DNA of 64,000 bases from Hankyongella ginsenosidimutans (GCF_005144965.1 NZ_CP039704.1:2216001-2280000); one strand, 5' to 3'; counted from the stretch's first letter, positions 1 to 10,312 are shown. Program-made: numbers and translations. The notes: generated from the letters alone by a model not told the origin.

Positions 1-2637
1 GTTGCGCGCGTGCCCAGCAGCGGCCAGACCCTGTGTATTGGTACCTGCACCACCCCGGGCGATTTCACTGTTCGAAACCCCGGGGTGGAACCTATGGTTC
101 TGTCTTTGTCGATGTTAACCTTCCTGTCTTCCCTATTTTATCGCGCAGAAACCCTCAATCCCTCGCCGACCGGGATACGATCGTCCTCGACGGCGCGGGG
201 TCAGTGACGTCGCCCTTGGTGGCGTTTGAAGTGCGCAAGACCGGGCCGGGCGAGCAGCGCATCGATACCGACCTCGACACCTACCGGCTGGATATCCGAC
301 AGGGGCTGTGCGATTGACCCTCGACCGCTCGATTATCGTAGACGACTATCGCATCACCGGCGACTTGGTCTTGGACAGCCCCGGCATTGCTTATGATGAG
401 GCCGCAAGCCGACTGCAGATTGCCGGTAGCGGCACCGGGCGTATTGTGAAGGAAGGCCTTGGGGCGCTCCGCCTGACGTTGATCGAGGGCGAGGATGCAG
501 TGCCGTTCACAGGCCAACTCGTGGTGCGCGAAGGCTTGGTACATTTATTTAATATCTCGACACAATTTATTAATTTCAGTCAGGGCGGTACGCCCCTCGA
601 TGTGGAGGTCGCTGCTGGGGCAGGCGCGATCTTGAATGGACCGGTCCGCAACCTGACCGGCAGCGGAACTGTGCAGGTGGATAACCTCACCTTCATGAGC
701 AATGGCGGGCAAACGCGGGTGACAACCCGGCTCATCGGTGGTGCCGCCCCGATGGAACGCCCCTGGGCCAGACCGTCTCGATCGCGGCGGGAGCCGATGT
801 CGTTTTGATCAGATGAACAGTTATGCAGGGCCCACGATCATCGCGGGGCAATTGACCGCTGGTGCAGTCGGTGCCTTGCCGGCCCAGAGTATTGCCGAGA
901 TCCGCGACGGCGGCCAGTTGATCGTGGCGGCGAACCAATCCTTGCGACTGCTCACCGGCGGGACTTCGGCGCGGCTGCGGGTAGAGGCGGGGTCCGAATT
1001 GCGCGTTGCAGGGTTCGGTAATGGTTTCGACTTTATCGGGACTATTGCCGGCGGCGGGCAGCTGCGTCTGGTTAATGACAGCACGGTGCCGGTGCCATAC
1101 TTTCCACGCTTTGCCGTCGCTGACGTCGTGGCGGATGGGCAAACCCGGCTGCAATTGATCGAGGCCGGCCGCTACGAGACGCAGTTTCGGCTGTCGCCCG
1201 GCACGCAGTTGACCGCTGCGTCAGGCAGCAGCGTGCGCGCGCTCAGGGGTCAGGGCGCGTGGACTTGGGCACGAACCTGCTGAGCGTGGATCAATTTGAT
1301 ATGGAGGCTGGCGGCATATTGGCCGTCACCCTAACCCCGACGAACAACGGCGCGCTCTACATTACGCAAGGCGGTACGATCAACGGCACCCTTGAGGTTA
1401 CGTTGACTCCGGATACGCTGTACCGTGTCGACACCGAATGGGACCTGCTGCTGTCGGACGTTGCACTGGCGGGGACACCGCAGCTGCAGGTTCCCGACTT
1501 AGGCGCAGTTTTGGGCTTGAGGGCGGCTTTCGCGCTGACCGTAAGGCTTACACGGTGGCGCTCCGCGCGCTGAGTTTTGTCAAACCCTCGAGCAAACCCG
1601 GATCGAGCAGTCGATCGCCCGAAGTCTGGACGAGATTCAGCGACAAGCCGTTCGACCCGCCTGGTTCGACGCCCTGCAAGCGGCGCGGCAGAACCCGCAA
1701 CTGGTGGCCGCGAGCTTGTCCGAAGCCGATCCTGCCCCGTTTGGCGATTTCCAGGTCCATGCACTGGATGCAGCGCAGCTGTTCACCAACGCGGTTGCAC
1801 AGCGCCCGGTCTCGTCGACGGATACGGCAGAGGGAAAGCGTGCGGCCAGGTCTGGGCGCGGGGTATCGGCCTGTGGGGAAGCAGCGGCAATGCGCGTCAG
1901 ACCGACGTATCGGGCGTGGCCGGCGGCTTCAGCTTGACGCTCGGTCATTTGGGCGAAGCGGGTATTGCTGCTGGCTATATGGATGCCAGTTTGCGTGCGC
2001 CTGGCAGCACGGACACCGATGGCACGATGAGCACCGTCAGCGTCAGCGGCTTCGGGCGCATTACCGTCGCCCGGGTGGTGATCGATGCGCTGGTCGGATA
2101 CCAGGACGGCAAGGCACGGGAGTTTGTTCGCGGGGTTGGCGAGCGGCGTGGCAAGCCTGATACGCAAAGCTGGTTTGCAGATTTTGGTGTGGGCCTGCCG
2201 CTGGCCAGCGGGTCTTGGCAGTGGCTCCCAAGGCTGGGCCTGCGCTATGCAGCGACCAAATTGCCGAACTTCACCGACAGCGGCGGTCTGATTGGTCCGG
2301 CGACCATCCGTGCGGACCGCCTGAACGCCACCTACTTTACAGCCGGTTTGCGCACCCAGTGGCGGCCCGGCAGCCCAACCAGCAGCATGCATGTTTTGCC
2401 GATGCCAAGCTGGAGCAATCGCTCGACACGATCAAAGTGCGTTTGCAGGGGCAATTGGAAGGCAGCACATTAGCTTTTGCCGCACCCGTCGATCGCGTGG
2501 GAACAACTCAAGGCATAGTGGCCGCCGGAGTTGCCGGACGCTTCGGGCCGGTCATCCTGGAACTCGGGTATCAGGGTCAGTTGCGCACCGATGCCGCACG
2601 CCACGGTTTGAGCGGGATGATCGCGCTACCTTTCTAG
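1..2637 (+). CDS. Autotransporter-type outer-membrane protein, 3' part (frame-broken, 5' end outside window)
   Basis: The 5' end lies before the window. About the first 1.6 kb encodes Gly/Ala/Thr-rich, repetitive sequence of the kind that forms a beta-helical passenger. About the last 270 residues look like an autotransporter beta-barrel: amphipathic strands such as GIGLWGS, QSWFADFGVGLP and LPRLGLRYA, and a final IALPF ending in Phe, as outer-membrane barrels usually do. The reading moves between frames about eight times (near 310, 735, 800, 1258, 1520, 1580, 1830 and 2370). Each change fits one missing base and the joined protein stays sensible. The break density is higher than elsewhere, so a decaying gene cannot be excluded. 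The passenger's function cannot be told. Confidence 0.7.
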
Positions 2638-2810
2638 TGTCTGGAACCGGAAATCCGGGGCACCCAATATCAAGCGCGGCTCGACGCTGGTCGCTATGCT
2701 GGACAATCCCGTGTTGAACCAATCAAGCCTCGGGGGCGGAAAGGATATGCAGAGAATCCTGTGCCTCCCTCCGACCTCGGTGCGAGAAGAGCGTTGACGG
2801 AGAAATTGCA

Positions 2811-2962
2811 GTGAAAAACTGCTGTGGATCGCAACTGTGATCGTCGCGTTTGTACTTGGAGCGGTCTGCGGGTGGCTTCTTCAGAAAGAGAACCTGGTGG
2901 ATTCTTGTCTTGATGCGGGTGGGGGTTGGGAAACTGCAGGCTCATACTGCCAAGGTCTATAG
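2811..2962 (+). CDS. Small single-span membrane protein with CLDxGG motif (50 aa)
   Basis: A short gene with a GTG start, preceded at good spacing by GGAG (GACGGAGAAATTGCA). The supplied frame stops after a few codons. Restoring one A in the run after GTG (A5 to A6) gives 50 residues beginning MKKLLWIATVIVAFVLGAV, a single membrane span. A short tail follows with Cys residues in VDSCLDAGGGWE and SYCQGL. Small alphaproteobacterial proteins with a CLDxGGxW...C tail are common, but their role is unknown to me. It stands alone between the autotransporter gene and tRNA-Thr. Confidence 0.6.
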
Positions 2963-3260
2963 CCTGGACCATATTCATCTGTATCTTGGTGACAGGTGCG
3001 ATGATCCCATTGCGGACGGTGCGACTCGGTGGTGGCGTGAGCAGTGCCGCTGGTCGTGCGAACGATGAGTGTCGGCAAGTCCGCCGCACCAACAAGGATA
3101 TCGCCCGTTTGGTCAAGCTTTCCCGGGAGGCGTCAGAAGTCATCGGCGCGATCCTCATGCCGGACAGCCGCAAATCCTGGCCGCAAAGCAGTTACTCGGC
3201 TCGGCCCAATCACAGAACCATATAAACGGGCTATCTTTTGATATTGAAAAGCAAAACAGA
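2963..3260. other. Intergenic stretch without a supported gene
   Basis: About 300 bases between the small membrane protein and tRNA-Thr. Open frames exist on both strands, but none has a recognisable family, a good ribosome-binding site or a consistent codon pattern. I see no clear repeat or hairpin in it. Confidence 0.4.
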
Positions 3261-3336
3261 TGGTGCCGGATGTCGGACTTGAACCAACGACCTACCGCTT
3301 ACAAGGCGGTTGCTCTACCAGCTGAGCTAATCCGGC
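3261..3336 (-). tRNA. tRNA-Thr (anticodon TGT)
   Basis: The minus strand folds as a cloverleaf. The acceptor GCCGGAT starts at 3336, the D-arm is AGCTCAGCTGGTAGAGCA, and the anticodon arm is ACCGC-CTTGTAA-GCGGT with TGT at positions 34-36. The T-arm carries GTTCAAGTC, and CCA is encoded at 3263-3261. It reads ACA/ACG threonine codons. Confidence 0.95.
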
Positions 3337-3448
3337 TCTTTTCAATTCATCAGACCGTGATTGCAATTGCAGACTGGTTCAATCTGAAGCGCTCAAGGTC
3401 TAGAATGGTCTAGATCGCCAGCAGCTATGACGCTGCGTTGAGGGGAAA

Positions 3449-4362
3449 TCAACCGCTGAGCGGGGAAACGCTGCTGATGAGGCCTGCCTGCACCGGGCAG
3501 CCCACCTGCTGGACGATGCTGTGTCTCAGCTTGGCGAGCGCCTGCGCCTCCAATTGGCGTACCCGCTCCTTGGATATTCCCATGCGGTCCCCAGAGCTGC
3601 AAGCGTAAGACTGTCGTCACGCAGCATGCGGCTTTCAAGGATCGTGCGTTCGCGGGCGGTGAGCCGCGTCATTGCATCCTGCAGAACGGCGACGCGCACG
3701 GCGTCATCATGCTCGGTCTCGACCGCTTCATCCGGTTGCGGATCGTCTGCGGCGAGAAAATCCTGCCAGCTTCCTTCGCCGTCTTCTGTCATCGGCGCGT
3801 TGAGCGACCGGTCGCCGCCGGACAGCCGAGCCTCCATGGCCTCGACGTCGCGCGGCCGAACGCCCAGTTGCTCAGCAATCCGGGAGCGCATCACCGTGGA
3901 CATTGGCCCTTCGTTTTCAAGGCCGGTATCGCCGGCGATCCGCGCGCGCATGCGCCGCAGGTTGAAGAACAGGCTCTTTTGCGCCGCCGTGGTGCCGGTG
4001 CGCACGATCGACCAGTTGCGCAGCACGTAATCCTGCATGGAGGCGCGCACCCACCAGGACGCATAGGTGGAAAAGCGCAGCGCGCGGTCGGGATCAAAAC
4101 GTGCGGCTGCTTCCATCAAGCCGATGCAACCTTCCTGCACCAGGTCCGCCATTGGCAGGTTGTAGGCGCGAAAGCGCGCCGCCATCGCGATTACCAAACG
4201 CAGATAGGAGCGGATGAGCGTGGCCAGGGCCTTTTCGTCACGATCGTTGCGCCAGCGTCGCGCCAGATCCCATTCATGGGTGCTTTCCAGCATGGGGGCA
4301 CGGGTTGCCGCGCGTGCGAGATCGGCGATGTCCGCATCGAATGGTCTGCGCGCCTGGCCCAT
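3449..4362 (-). CDS. rpoH: RNA polymerase sigma-32 factor (heat-shock type)
   Basis: Alternative sigma factor of the RpoH/sigma-32 group, which directs RNA polymerase to heat-shock promoters. Region 2 is clear (ADLVQEGCIGLMEAAARFDP, RFSTYASWWVRASMQDYVLR). A version of the RpoH box, AQKSLFFNLRRMRARI, follows it. Region 4 ends with the helix-turn-helix ERVRQLEAQALAKLR. The ATG at 4362 is chosen over GTG at 4368 because AGGAGGT lies just upstream. One base is missing near 3587 (G run after GCTCT); the true end, SSVSPLSG, is in the next frame. The repaired length of about 304 aa is normal. It lies downstream of the epimerase gene on the same strand, separated by a two-hairpin repeat. Confidence 0.9.
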
Positions 4363-4380
4363 GCGCACCTCCTGTACCCA

Positions 4381-4499
4381 GAGCCTGATCGGTTGAGGTT
4401 GAGGCGAGGTAGCATCAACCGATGCCGTGAATCAGGCTCGTTTCAAAGAATTAGACCATGATCGTTTCAGATCGATTCAATCTGAAACGATCATGGTCT
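4381..4499. repeat. Two-hairpin intergenic palindromic element, copy 1
   Basis: Two adjacent inverted repeats. The first pairs GAGCCTGAT (4381-4389) with ATCAGGCTC (4431-4439), and internally CGGTTGA with TCAACCG. The second is a perfect 20-bp stem, 4453-4472 against 4480-4499, with a 7-nt loop. Related elements lie at 56727-56836 and, reversed, at 57429-57550. It sits between rpoH and the epimerase gene. There is no T-tract, so it does not look like an ordinary terminator. Confidence 0.85.
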
Positions 4500-4581
4500 C
4501 GTGGCCAATGTACGCAGGAAAGCGGTCAATCGATCGTTCGACAGTCATGAAATTCGCAACTCAACTCTATCGAAAAAGCGA

Positions 4582-5582
4582 TCAGAGTTCGCCATGCGCC
4601 AGCAGGCCGGCGGTTTGAAACCAGGTCAAGGCGTCGCGTACGCCCTGAACGGCCGGCCGGGGCGGTAACCCAGCTTATCTTCGGCATGCTTGTGGCAGAA
4701 GAACATCTTCTTGCGCGCCAACCGCACCCCGTCGACCGTGGTGAGCGGCGGCTTGCCGGTGAGGGCGGCCAGACACTCCATCGCAATGGCGATCGGCAGC
4801 ACCGCCATGGCAGGCAATTGCAGGCCAGGCGGCTGACGGCGGCAGAGCTGCGCGATGACGCTGAAAATTTCCCGCAGGCTGAGGTTCTCGCCGCCCAGGA
4901 TATAGCGCTGCCCGATTTCGCCACGGTCGTGCGCCAGCAGGTGGCCGGCGGCGACGTCGTCGACATGGACGAGGTTAAGCCCGGTGTCGACGAACGCGGG
5001 AATGCGCCCGCGCGCGGCGTCCAGCACCATGCGGCCCGTAGGTGTCGGCTTGATGTCCCTGGGGCCGATCGGCGTCGAGGGATTGACGATGATGACCGGC
5101 GCGCCCTCCTGGCCTATCAGTGTCCGCACCGCTTCCTCGGCCAGATACTTCGACTGCTTGTAGGGGCCCATCATGTCCTGGAAGCAGACCGGCGTCGTCT
5201 CGTCGCCCAAGCTGCCATCCTTGGGAATGCCAAGGGTCGCAACACTACTGGTGTAGACGATGCGGCGCGCGCCGGCGTCGCAGGCGGCGCGGATCAGGTT
5301 GACCGTGCCCTCGACGTTGGTGCGATGCATCGCCTGCGCGTCGCGAACCCAAAGCCGATAGTCCGCCGCGACATGATAGACGCTGCTGACGCCGCTCGAG
5401 GCGGCGCGCAGGCTGGGATGGTCGTTCAGGTCGGCCTCGAACAGTTCGACATCCAGGCCTTGAAGATTGCGGCGGTCGGAATTCGGGCGGACCAGGGCGC
5501 GGACGCTCTCCCCACGCTCGAGCAGCTGTCGAACCACGCTCGAGCCGACAAATCCGGTACCGCCGGTAACGAGCGTAACCAT
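4582..5582 (-). CDS. hpnA: NAD-dependent epimerase/dehydratase, hopanoid-associated HpnA type
   Basis: Short-chain, extended-SDR sugar epimerase. The N-terminal Rossmann motif TGGTGFVGSSVVRQL binds NAD(P). The catalytic region has TSSVATLG and YKQSKYLAEE (YxxxK). The body resembles HpnA, the hopanoid-biosynthesis-associated epimerase (GYRPGRP near the C-terminus). One base is missing near 4648 (TTCAGGG on the coding strand). Restored, the protein ends DALTWFQTAGLLAHGEL at 4582, about 333 aa, as usual for the family. It sits 65 bp downstream of the helix-hairpin-helix gene. No squalene-hopene cyclase is in the window, so the hopanoid role rests on family resemblance only. Confidence 0.75.
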
Positions 5583-5647
5583 GACGAGGCGTTTATCCTT
5601 CTATCCCGTGGCGGGGCAGGCGAGGGCAGGCCACGCCGGCAACCGTG

Positions 5648-6279
5648 TTATGCTTGGCCGCTGAGCGTTTTGGCCTGGTCGACCCAGTTTTCCCGCGTCA
5701 CGCGCCCTTTGAAGTCGAGCTTGCCCTCGATCCAGGCGATCTGCGCCGGGGTCCAGGCCGCGATCTGCGCGAAGGTATAGATGCCGAGATCGTTCAGAAG
5801 TTTTAAAATCTTCGGGCCGACGCCTTTCAACTGGAGAAGATCGTCGGGTTTCGCGGGCGCCGTGTCCAGCAGGGGCGGGATGCCGGAGTCTGGCGCCGCC
5901 GTGGGCTTAACCGCCGCGTTCGGCCCAGACGGGGCGGCGGCCTTCGCCTTGGCTGGCGCGTTTGGCGTCGCTGGCGCTCCGGTTTCACCGCGACCTGCGG
6001 GGCAGCGGGCGGCTCGTCCTGCGTATCGTGAACCGGCATCGGCCAGGCGCCGACCGGGGTGTCCGCGTCGGTGCCCTTCATCCATGCCGGCATCCAGGGC
6101 CTGAAAAATCTCTTGGGGAACAGCGTGGGCGCGCTGTCGCGCGGGTCGACCTTGGGCATCATTCCGGTCATCTTGCCTACCGTTTCCTGCCATTTGTCGG
6201 AAGCGCTCTGCCAATACTGCATCTGCATCGCAGCTGCGCGCAGCCACCACGAGGCCATCTCGGAAAAGAGGGTCATCAT
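5648..6279 (-). CDS. Uncharacterised protein with C-terminal helix-hairpin-helix domain
   Basis: About 210 residues. The N-terminus is Trp/Met-rich (MASWWLRAAAMQMQYWQSA) and of unknown type. A Pro/Ala-rich linker follows. The C-terminal 60 residues (LKGVGPKILKLLNDLGIYTF, WTPAQIAWIE) form a helix-hairpin-helix module like those appended to alphaproteobacterial NuoE and similar proteins. One base is missing near 5985, in the linker. The start at 6279 is chosen because AAAGGATGGGGT precedes it; the next codon is also ATG. It lies between bolA and the epimerase gene on the same strand. DNA or protein binding is an inference from the fold. Confidence 0.6.
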
Positions 6280-6344
6280 ACCCCATCCTTTTTCTGTTTC
6301 CGGCCACACAATAACAGCGGCGCAGGGCATGGGAAATATTTTCG

Positions 6345-6614
6345 TCAAGCCTGCGGCGGACGGGCGTCGATCGACAGGGCGTGGATCGGATTGCCCATCA
6401 AATCCGCGAGCAGGTCGAGCACCCGGCGCTGCCGGTCCAGGCGGCTGAGGGACGCGAACGCCGCTGAGACCACTGTGACCTGCAGGTGGGTCTCCACGCC
6501 TTCACGATAACCGCCGTGTCCGGCATGATGCGCGCTGTCGTCCTGGATTTCGAGATGCACAGGGTCCAGGGCCTCGCACAGCCTGCGTTCGATTTCCGTT
6601 GCGACTGGTCCCAT
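6345..6614 (-). CDS. bolA: BolA family protein
   Basis: 89 residues, the usual size for BolA. The start at MGPVATEIERRL, the conserved His-rich loop (SAHHAGHGGYREGVETHL) and the helix RLDRQRRVLDLLADLM are typical. Family members work with monothiol glutaredoxins in iron-sulfur handling and some bind DNA. It is transcribed away from the J-domain gene. A bolA, J-domain, cobS block is a standard alphaproteobacterial arrangement. Confidence 0.9.
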   Translation of the reverse strand: MGPVATEIERRLCEALDPVHLEIQDDSAHHAGHGGYREGVETHLQVTVVSAAFASLSRLDRQRRVLDLLADLMGNPIHALSIDARPPQA

Positions 6615-6669
6615 GTGCGATAGCCCCCGGCGCGCGCCCATGAAGAGGATTGCGCATTGCAATTCCCTT

Positions 6670-7294
6670 ATGGCAGCCACATGTGCTGCGTCCAGAGGCC
6701 CTCGTGAACAGCTCGTCCGATCCCCGCCGAAACGTAAGCCGGAACGGTTCCACGGCCGCGCCCGGTCCGCGCAGCCGGGCACCTGCGAATGGCCGGGCTG
6801 CACCCAGGCCGGAGAGTTCCGCGCCCCGAAATCCGCAACCCCGGAGCGCGATGGCTATCGCTGGTATTGCCTTGAGCATGTCCGTGACTTCAATGCCGGC
6901 TATAATTATTTCGAAGGGCTGGAGCCGGGGCGGCGCAGGCCGCGCGCCGGGGCCACCCGGGCTGGGAGCGCGGCACCCGCCCGTTCGCCCACAATGCCAG
7001 CGCCATGCATATCGATGATCCGATGGAGATTTTTGCCGGACAGCGCGGGTTTGGCGCGCGATACGCCGAACACCCGGGGCGGCGGGCAAGCCGCTCAGCC
7101 CGGAAGATCGGGCGAGCCTGCGCATCCTTGGCCTGACTGCGGACGCGACGCTCAAGGATATAAAGCTACGCTACAAGGATTTGGTCCGCAAACTGCACCC
7201 GGACGCCCATGGCGGCGACCGCAGGCACGAAGCGGCGTTGCGTCGCGTCATCGATGCCTATACGCATCTGGCGAAATCGCCTGCCTTTCTGTAA
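6670..7294 (+). CDS. J-domain protein upstream of cobS
   Basis: Matches the alphaproteobacterial J-domain protein encoded before cobS. It has an N-terminal SPPKRKPERF, a Cys-rich CEWPGCTQAGEFRAPKS, then WYCLEHVRDFNAGYNYFEGL. The C-terminal J-domain helices are LRILGLTADATLKDIKLRYK and LVRKLHPDAHGGD with the HPD signature. Two one-base losses are needed, near 6930 and near 7080. Total length is about 208 aa if the start at 6670 is right, but the 5' end is uncertain and could be some 10 codons away. J domains stimulate DnaK-type ATPases. It ends 42 bp before cobS, so co-transcription is likely. Confidence 0.75.
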
Positions 7295-7336
7295 CGCAGC
7301 ATCCGAACTGCGCGATCTATCTCCGAAGGACGTTCC

Positions 7337-8340
7337 ATGACCGCACCTGCCGCAAGCGCCATCTCCACGCCGGATATGACGGTGAGCGCCCGCGATGTCT
7401 TCGGGGTTGACGTCGACTGGCAGGTGCCGGCGTTCTCCGCCACCAGCGAGCATGTGCCGGAACGCGATGAAGCCTATGTGTTCGATCCGGATACGACGCT
7501 CGCTGTCCTCGCCGGCTTCACCTACAATCGCCGGGTGATGATCCAGGGCTATCACGGCACGGGAAAGTCGACCCACATCGAGCAGGTTGCAGCGCGCCTC
7601 AACTGGCCGTGCCTGCGGATCAACCTCGACAGCCACATCAGCAGGATCGACCTGGTCGGCAAGGATGCGATCGTCCTGCGCGAAGGGCAGCAGGTGACGG
7701 AGTTTCGCGAGGGCATTCTTCCCTGGGCATTGCAGAGCCCGACAGCGCTGGTGTTCGATGAATATGACGCCGGACGCCCGGATGTGATGTTCGTGATCCA
7801 GCGGGTGCTGGAAGTGGAGGGGCGGTTGACCCTGCTCGATCAGAGCCGCGTGATCCGGCCCAACCCTGGTTCCGGCTCTTCGCCACCTCGAACACGGTCG
7901 GGCTTGGCGATACGACGGGCCTCTATCACGGCACCCAGCAGATCAATCAGGGGCAGATGGATCGCTGGAACCTGGTCGTCACGCTCAACTATCTCCCGCA
8001 TGAGACCGAATGCGGCATCGTGCTGGCGAAGTGCCCAACCTACGATACCGACGCTGGCCGCAAGACGGTGGCGGCCATGGTGCGCGTCGCGGATCTGACA
8101 CGCCAGGGCTTCAAGGCTGGCGACATATCCACGGTCATGAGCCCGCGGACCGTGATCACCTGGGCGCAGAATGCACAGATTTTCGGCAATATCGGCTTTG
8201 CGTTCCGGGTTTCCTTCCTCAACAAATGCGATGAGGCGGAACGCGGCCTGGTGGCGGAATATTTCCAGCGCTGCTTTGGGGAAGACCTGCCCGAATCGAT
8301 CGTCAGCCGGGCGCACAGAGCGGCGGCGGCGCGCGCCTGA
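7337..8340 (+). CDS. cobS: CobS-type AAA+ ATPase (cobaltochelatase subunit family)
   Basis: AAA+ ATPase of the CobS family, which with CobT (and CobN) inserts cobalt during aerobic cobalamin synthesis. Seen: Walker A region [18 protein letters not shown], Walker [16 protein letters not shown], and the characteristic [19 protein letters not shown]. One base is missing near 7868: AACCCTGG should read AACCCCTGG, giving NPWFRLFAT. Repaired length is about 334 aa. AAGGA precedes the ATG. The usual cobT neighbour is absent; the next gene is a convergent histidine kinase. CobS-like proteins are also kept in genomes without cobN, so chelatase activity is not assured. Confidence 0.85.
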
Positions 8341-8349
8341 AACCCTGCG

Positions 8350-10093
8350 TCACACCGCACGCGACCGGTTGCCGGCGGCCAGCACCAGGCCTAGCCGCTC
8401 GATGTTGATCGGTTTGCCGACATAGCCGGCAAAGCCCGCTGAATTGAGGTCGCGGTCGATCTCGAACCGGCTGTTCGCAGAGACGGCGTAAATCGGCGTC
8501 TCGGTATTGGGGTTTGGCCTTCCTGCACGAAGGCGATGACGTCGAAGCCGTCGATCTTGGGCATGCGCAGATCAAGCAGGACCAGATCGAACCGTTCCTG
8601 CTGCAACAAGCGGATCGCATCTTCTCCGGAGCCGGCAAGCACGACATCCTGGCCGAGTGCCTTGAGCAGCACGTTCATGACCATCTGGTTGGTCGGGTTG
8701 TCATCGACGGAGAGCACGCGCAGCTTGGGGACCGCCACGCGGATGTCCGCACTCTCCAGCGGATTTTTGCTCGCAGCCGCCTCGCTTGCGATCGTGACGG
8801 GCATCTTCAGTGTGAAGGCGCTGCCGATGCCGTAAGTGCTCTCGACGCTCAAGGTGCCGTTCATAAGCTGCATCAGTCGCTGCGACAGAGCCAGCCCCAG
8901 GCCGGTTCCCCGAACTGGAGGGAGCGATCGAGTGTTAGCTGCGCGAACGGCTGGAACAGCATGGGCTGCAGATAATCCTCAATGCCGATCCCTTGATCGC
9001 GCACCGTGACGGTCAGGTTGGCGCTGCCGTTCTTTGGCTCATCCAGAGTGAAAATCAGCCGGATCTCACCCTTGAGGCTGAATTTCACGGCGTTCGACAG
9101 GAGATTGCTGATCACCTGGGACAGCCGAAGGGAATCGGCGCTCAATTGCACATCCGCCGGGTAATGCCGCTCCGTGACAATAGAGAGCCCCTTGTTGGCG
9201 GCCTGCACCTGCCACAGCGCCGCCTGTTGGGTGGCGAAGTCATCCAACGCGAACGCTTTCGGCTCGATGCGAATATGTCCGGCTTCAATCTTGGAGTAGT
9301 TCATGAGATCCTGCAGGATATTCTGCAGGGTTTGCCCGCTTTCCTCGATAACCGCGCATTTTTCACGAACGGTGCGGCTGCTGGTCTCCAGTGCGATCGC
9401 CTGCGCAATCCCGAGGATGGCATTCAGCGGCGTGCGAATCTCGTGCCCCATGGTGGCAAGGAATGCACTTTGGCGCGATTGGCTGCCTGGGCTGCGTCGT
9501 TTGCTTTTGCAAGCTCCGCCTCTGTCTGCGCGCGTCGCTCGACCTCTGCCCCAGCTCGTCGTTGGCCCGCTGCAACAGGCTGGTCCGTTCGGCGACACGA
9601 GACTCAAGGCTGTCATTGAGGGTGCGCAGTTCCTCCTCAGCCATTCGGCGCTGCGCCACCTCCTGCTGCAGGCTGGCGTTCACGGACCGCAGGAGGGCCT
9701 GGCTTGGCAGCGCAACGATCTTCGGCAAAAGTGGCCAGAGCAGCAACGCGGTCGCCGTGGAGACAATGGCCGTCGCCGTCTTGATGATCGCTTCGATGCC
9801 ATAATAGGGTGCCCAATTGACGATGATGCTCATGACGTGGGTCATGCCGCACAGCAGGATGAACAGGCTGAAGCAGTAAAAACAGGCCTGAATTCCCAGT
9901 CCTTACGAGTCGTGGCAACTTTGTAGATGGCGAACGGAATGCTGAAATAGGCGAGGGCGATCGCCGCGTCCGCTACGACATGCGTCCAGAGTAGTTCTTC
10001 GCGCCACAGGAAACAGGCACCATGGGGAAGTAGGCCCGGCGAACCAAGAAAATCCAGAATTCCGGCGGCCGATAGCTGAACGGTTGTCCACAT
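8350..10093 (-). CDS. Hybrid histidine kinase with ETR1-like ethylene-binding membrane domain and receiver
   Basis: About 582 residues. Residues 1-130 form a three-helix membrane domain matching the plant ETR1 sensor: ADAAIALAYFSIPF (D42, Y49, P53) and LLCGMTH (C82, H86). The spacing D-40-C-4-H equals D25, C65, H69 of ETR1, the Cu(I)/ethylene site. A coiled coil follows, then HisKA (phospho-His in GHEIRTPLNAILG), HATPase_c (SNLLSNAVKFS, DQGIGI, GTGLGLALSQ) and a receiver (DDNPTNQ, LVLLDLRMP, VGKP). Five one-base losses are needed (near 9853, 9547, 9472, 8912 and 8510), three of them in runs of G, A or T. GGGAGAG precedes the ATG. It is convergent with cobS. What it senses is inferred. Confidence 0.85.
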
Positions 10094-10312
10094 TGGCGCT
10101 CTCCCAGGATTTTGATCGGTTGACGTTTTTCTTTGGACGGACATGGCGTCCGCCTGAAAAGCCCTCCAGACTAGGAACACAGACACTGAAGATAGGGTTT
10201 TGCCGCTCATTTGACGTTGTGCGGCGAATTCTTAAAGGTAACGCATACACAACCTAAATCTGTATTTGGTTAATTTCAAGCAAGTATGAGCGCCTTAGGC
10301 TGATTTTCTGGC

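Noticed and set aside
2694..3225. Frames on both strands after the autotransporter gene
   Set aside because: They overlap the better-supported small membrane protein or lack any recognisable feature.
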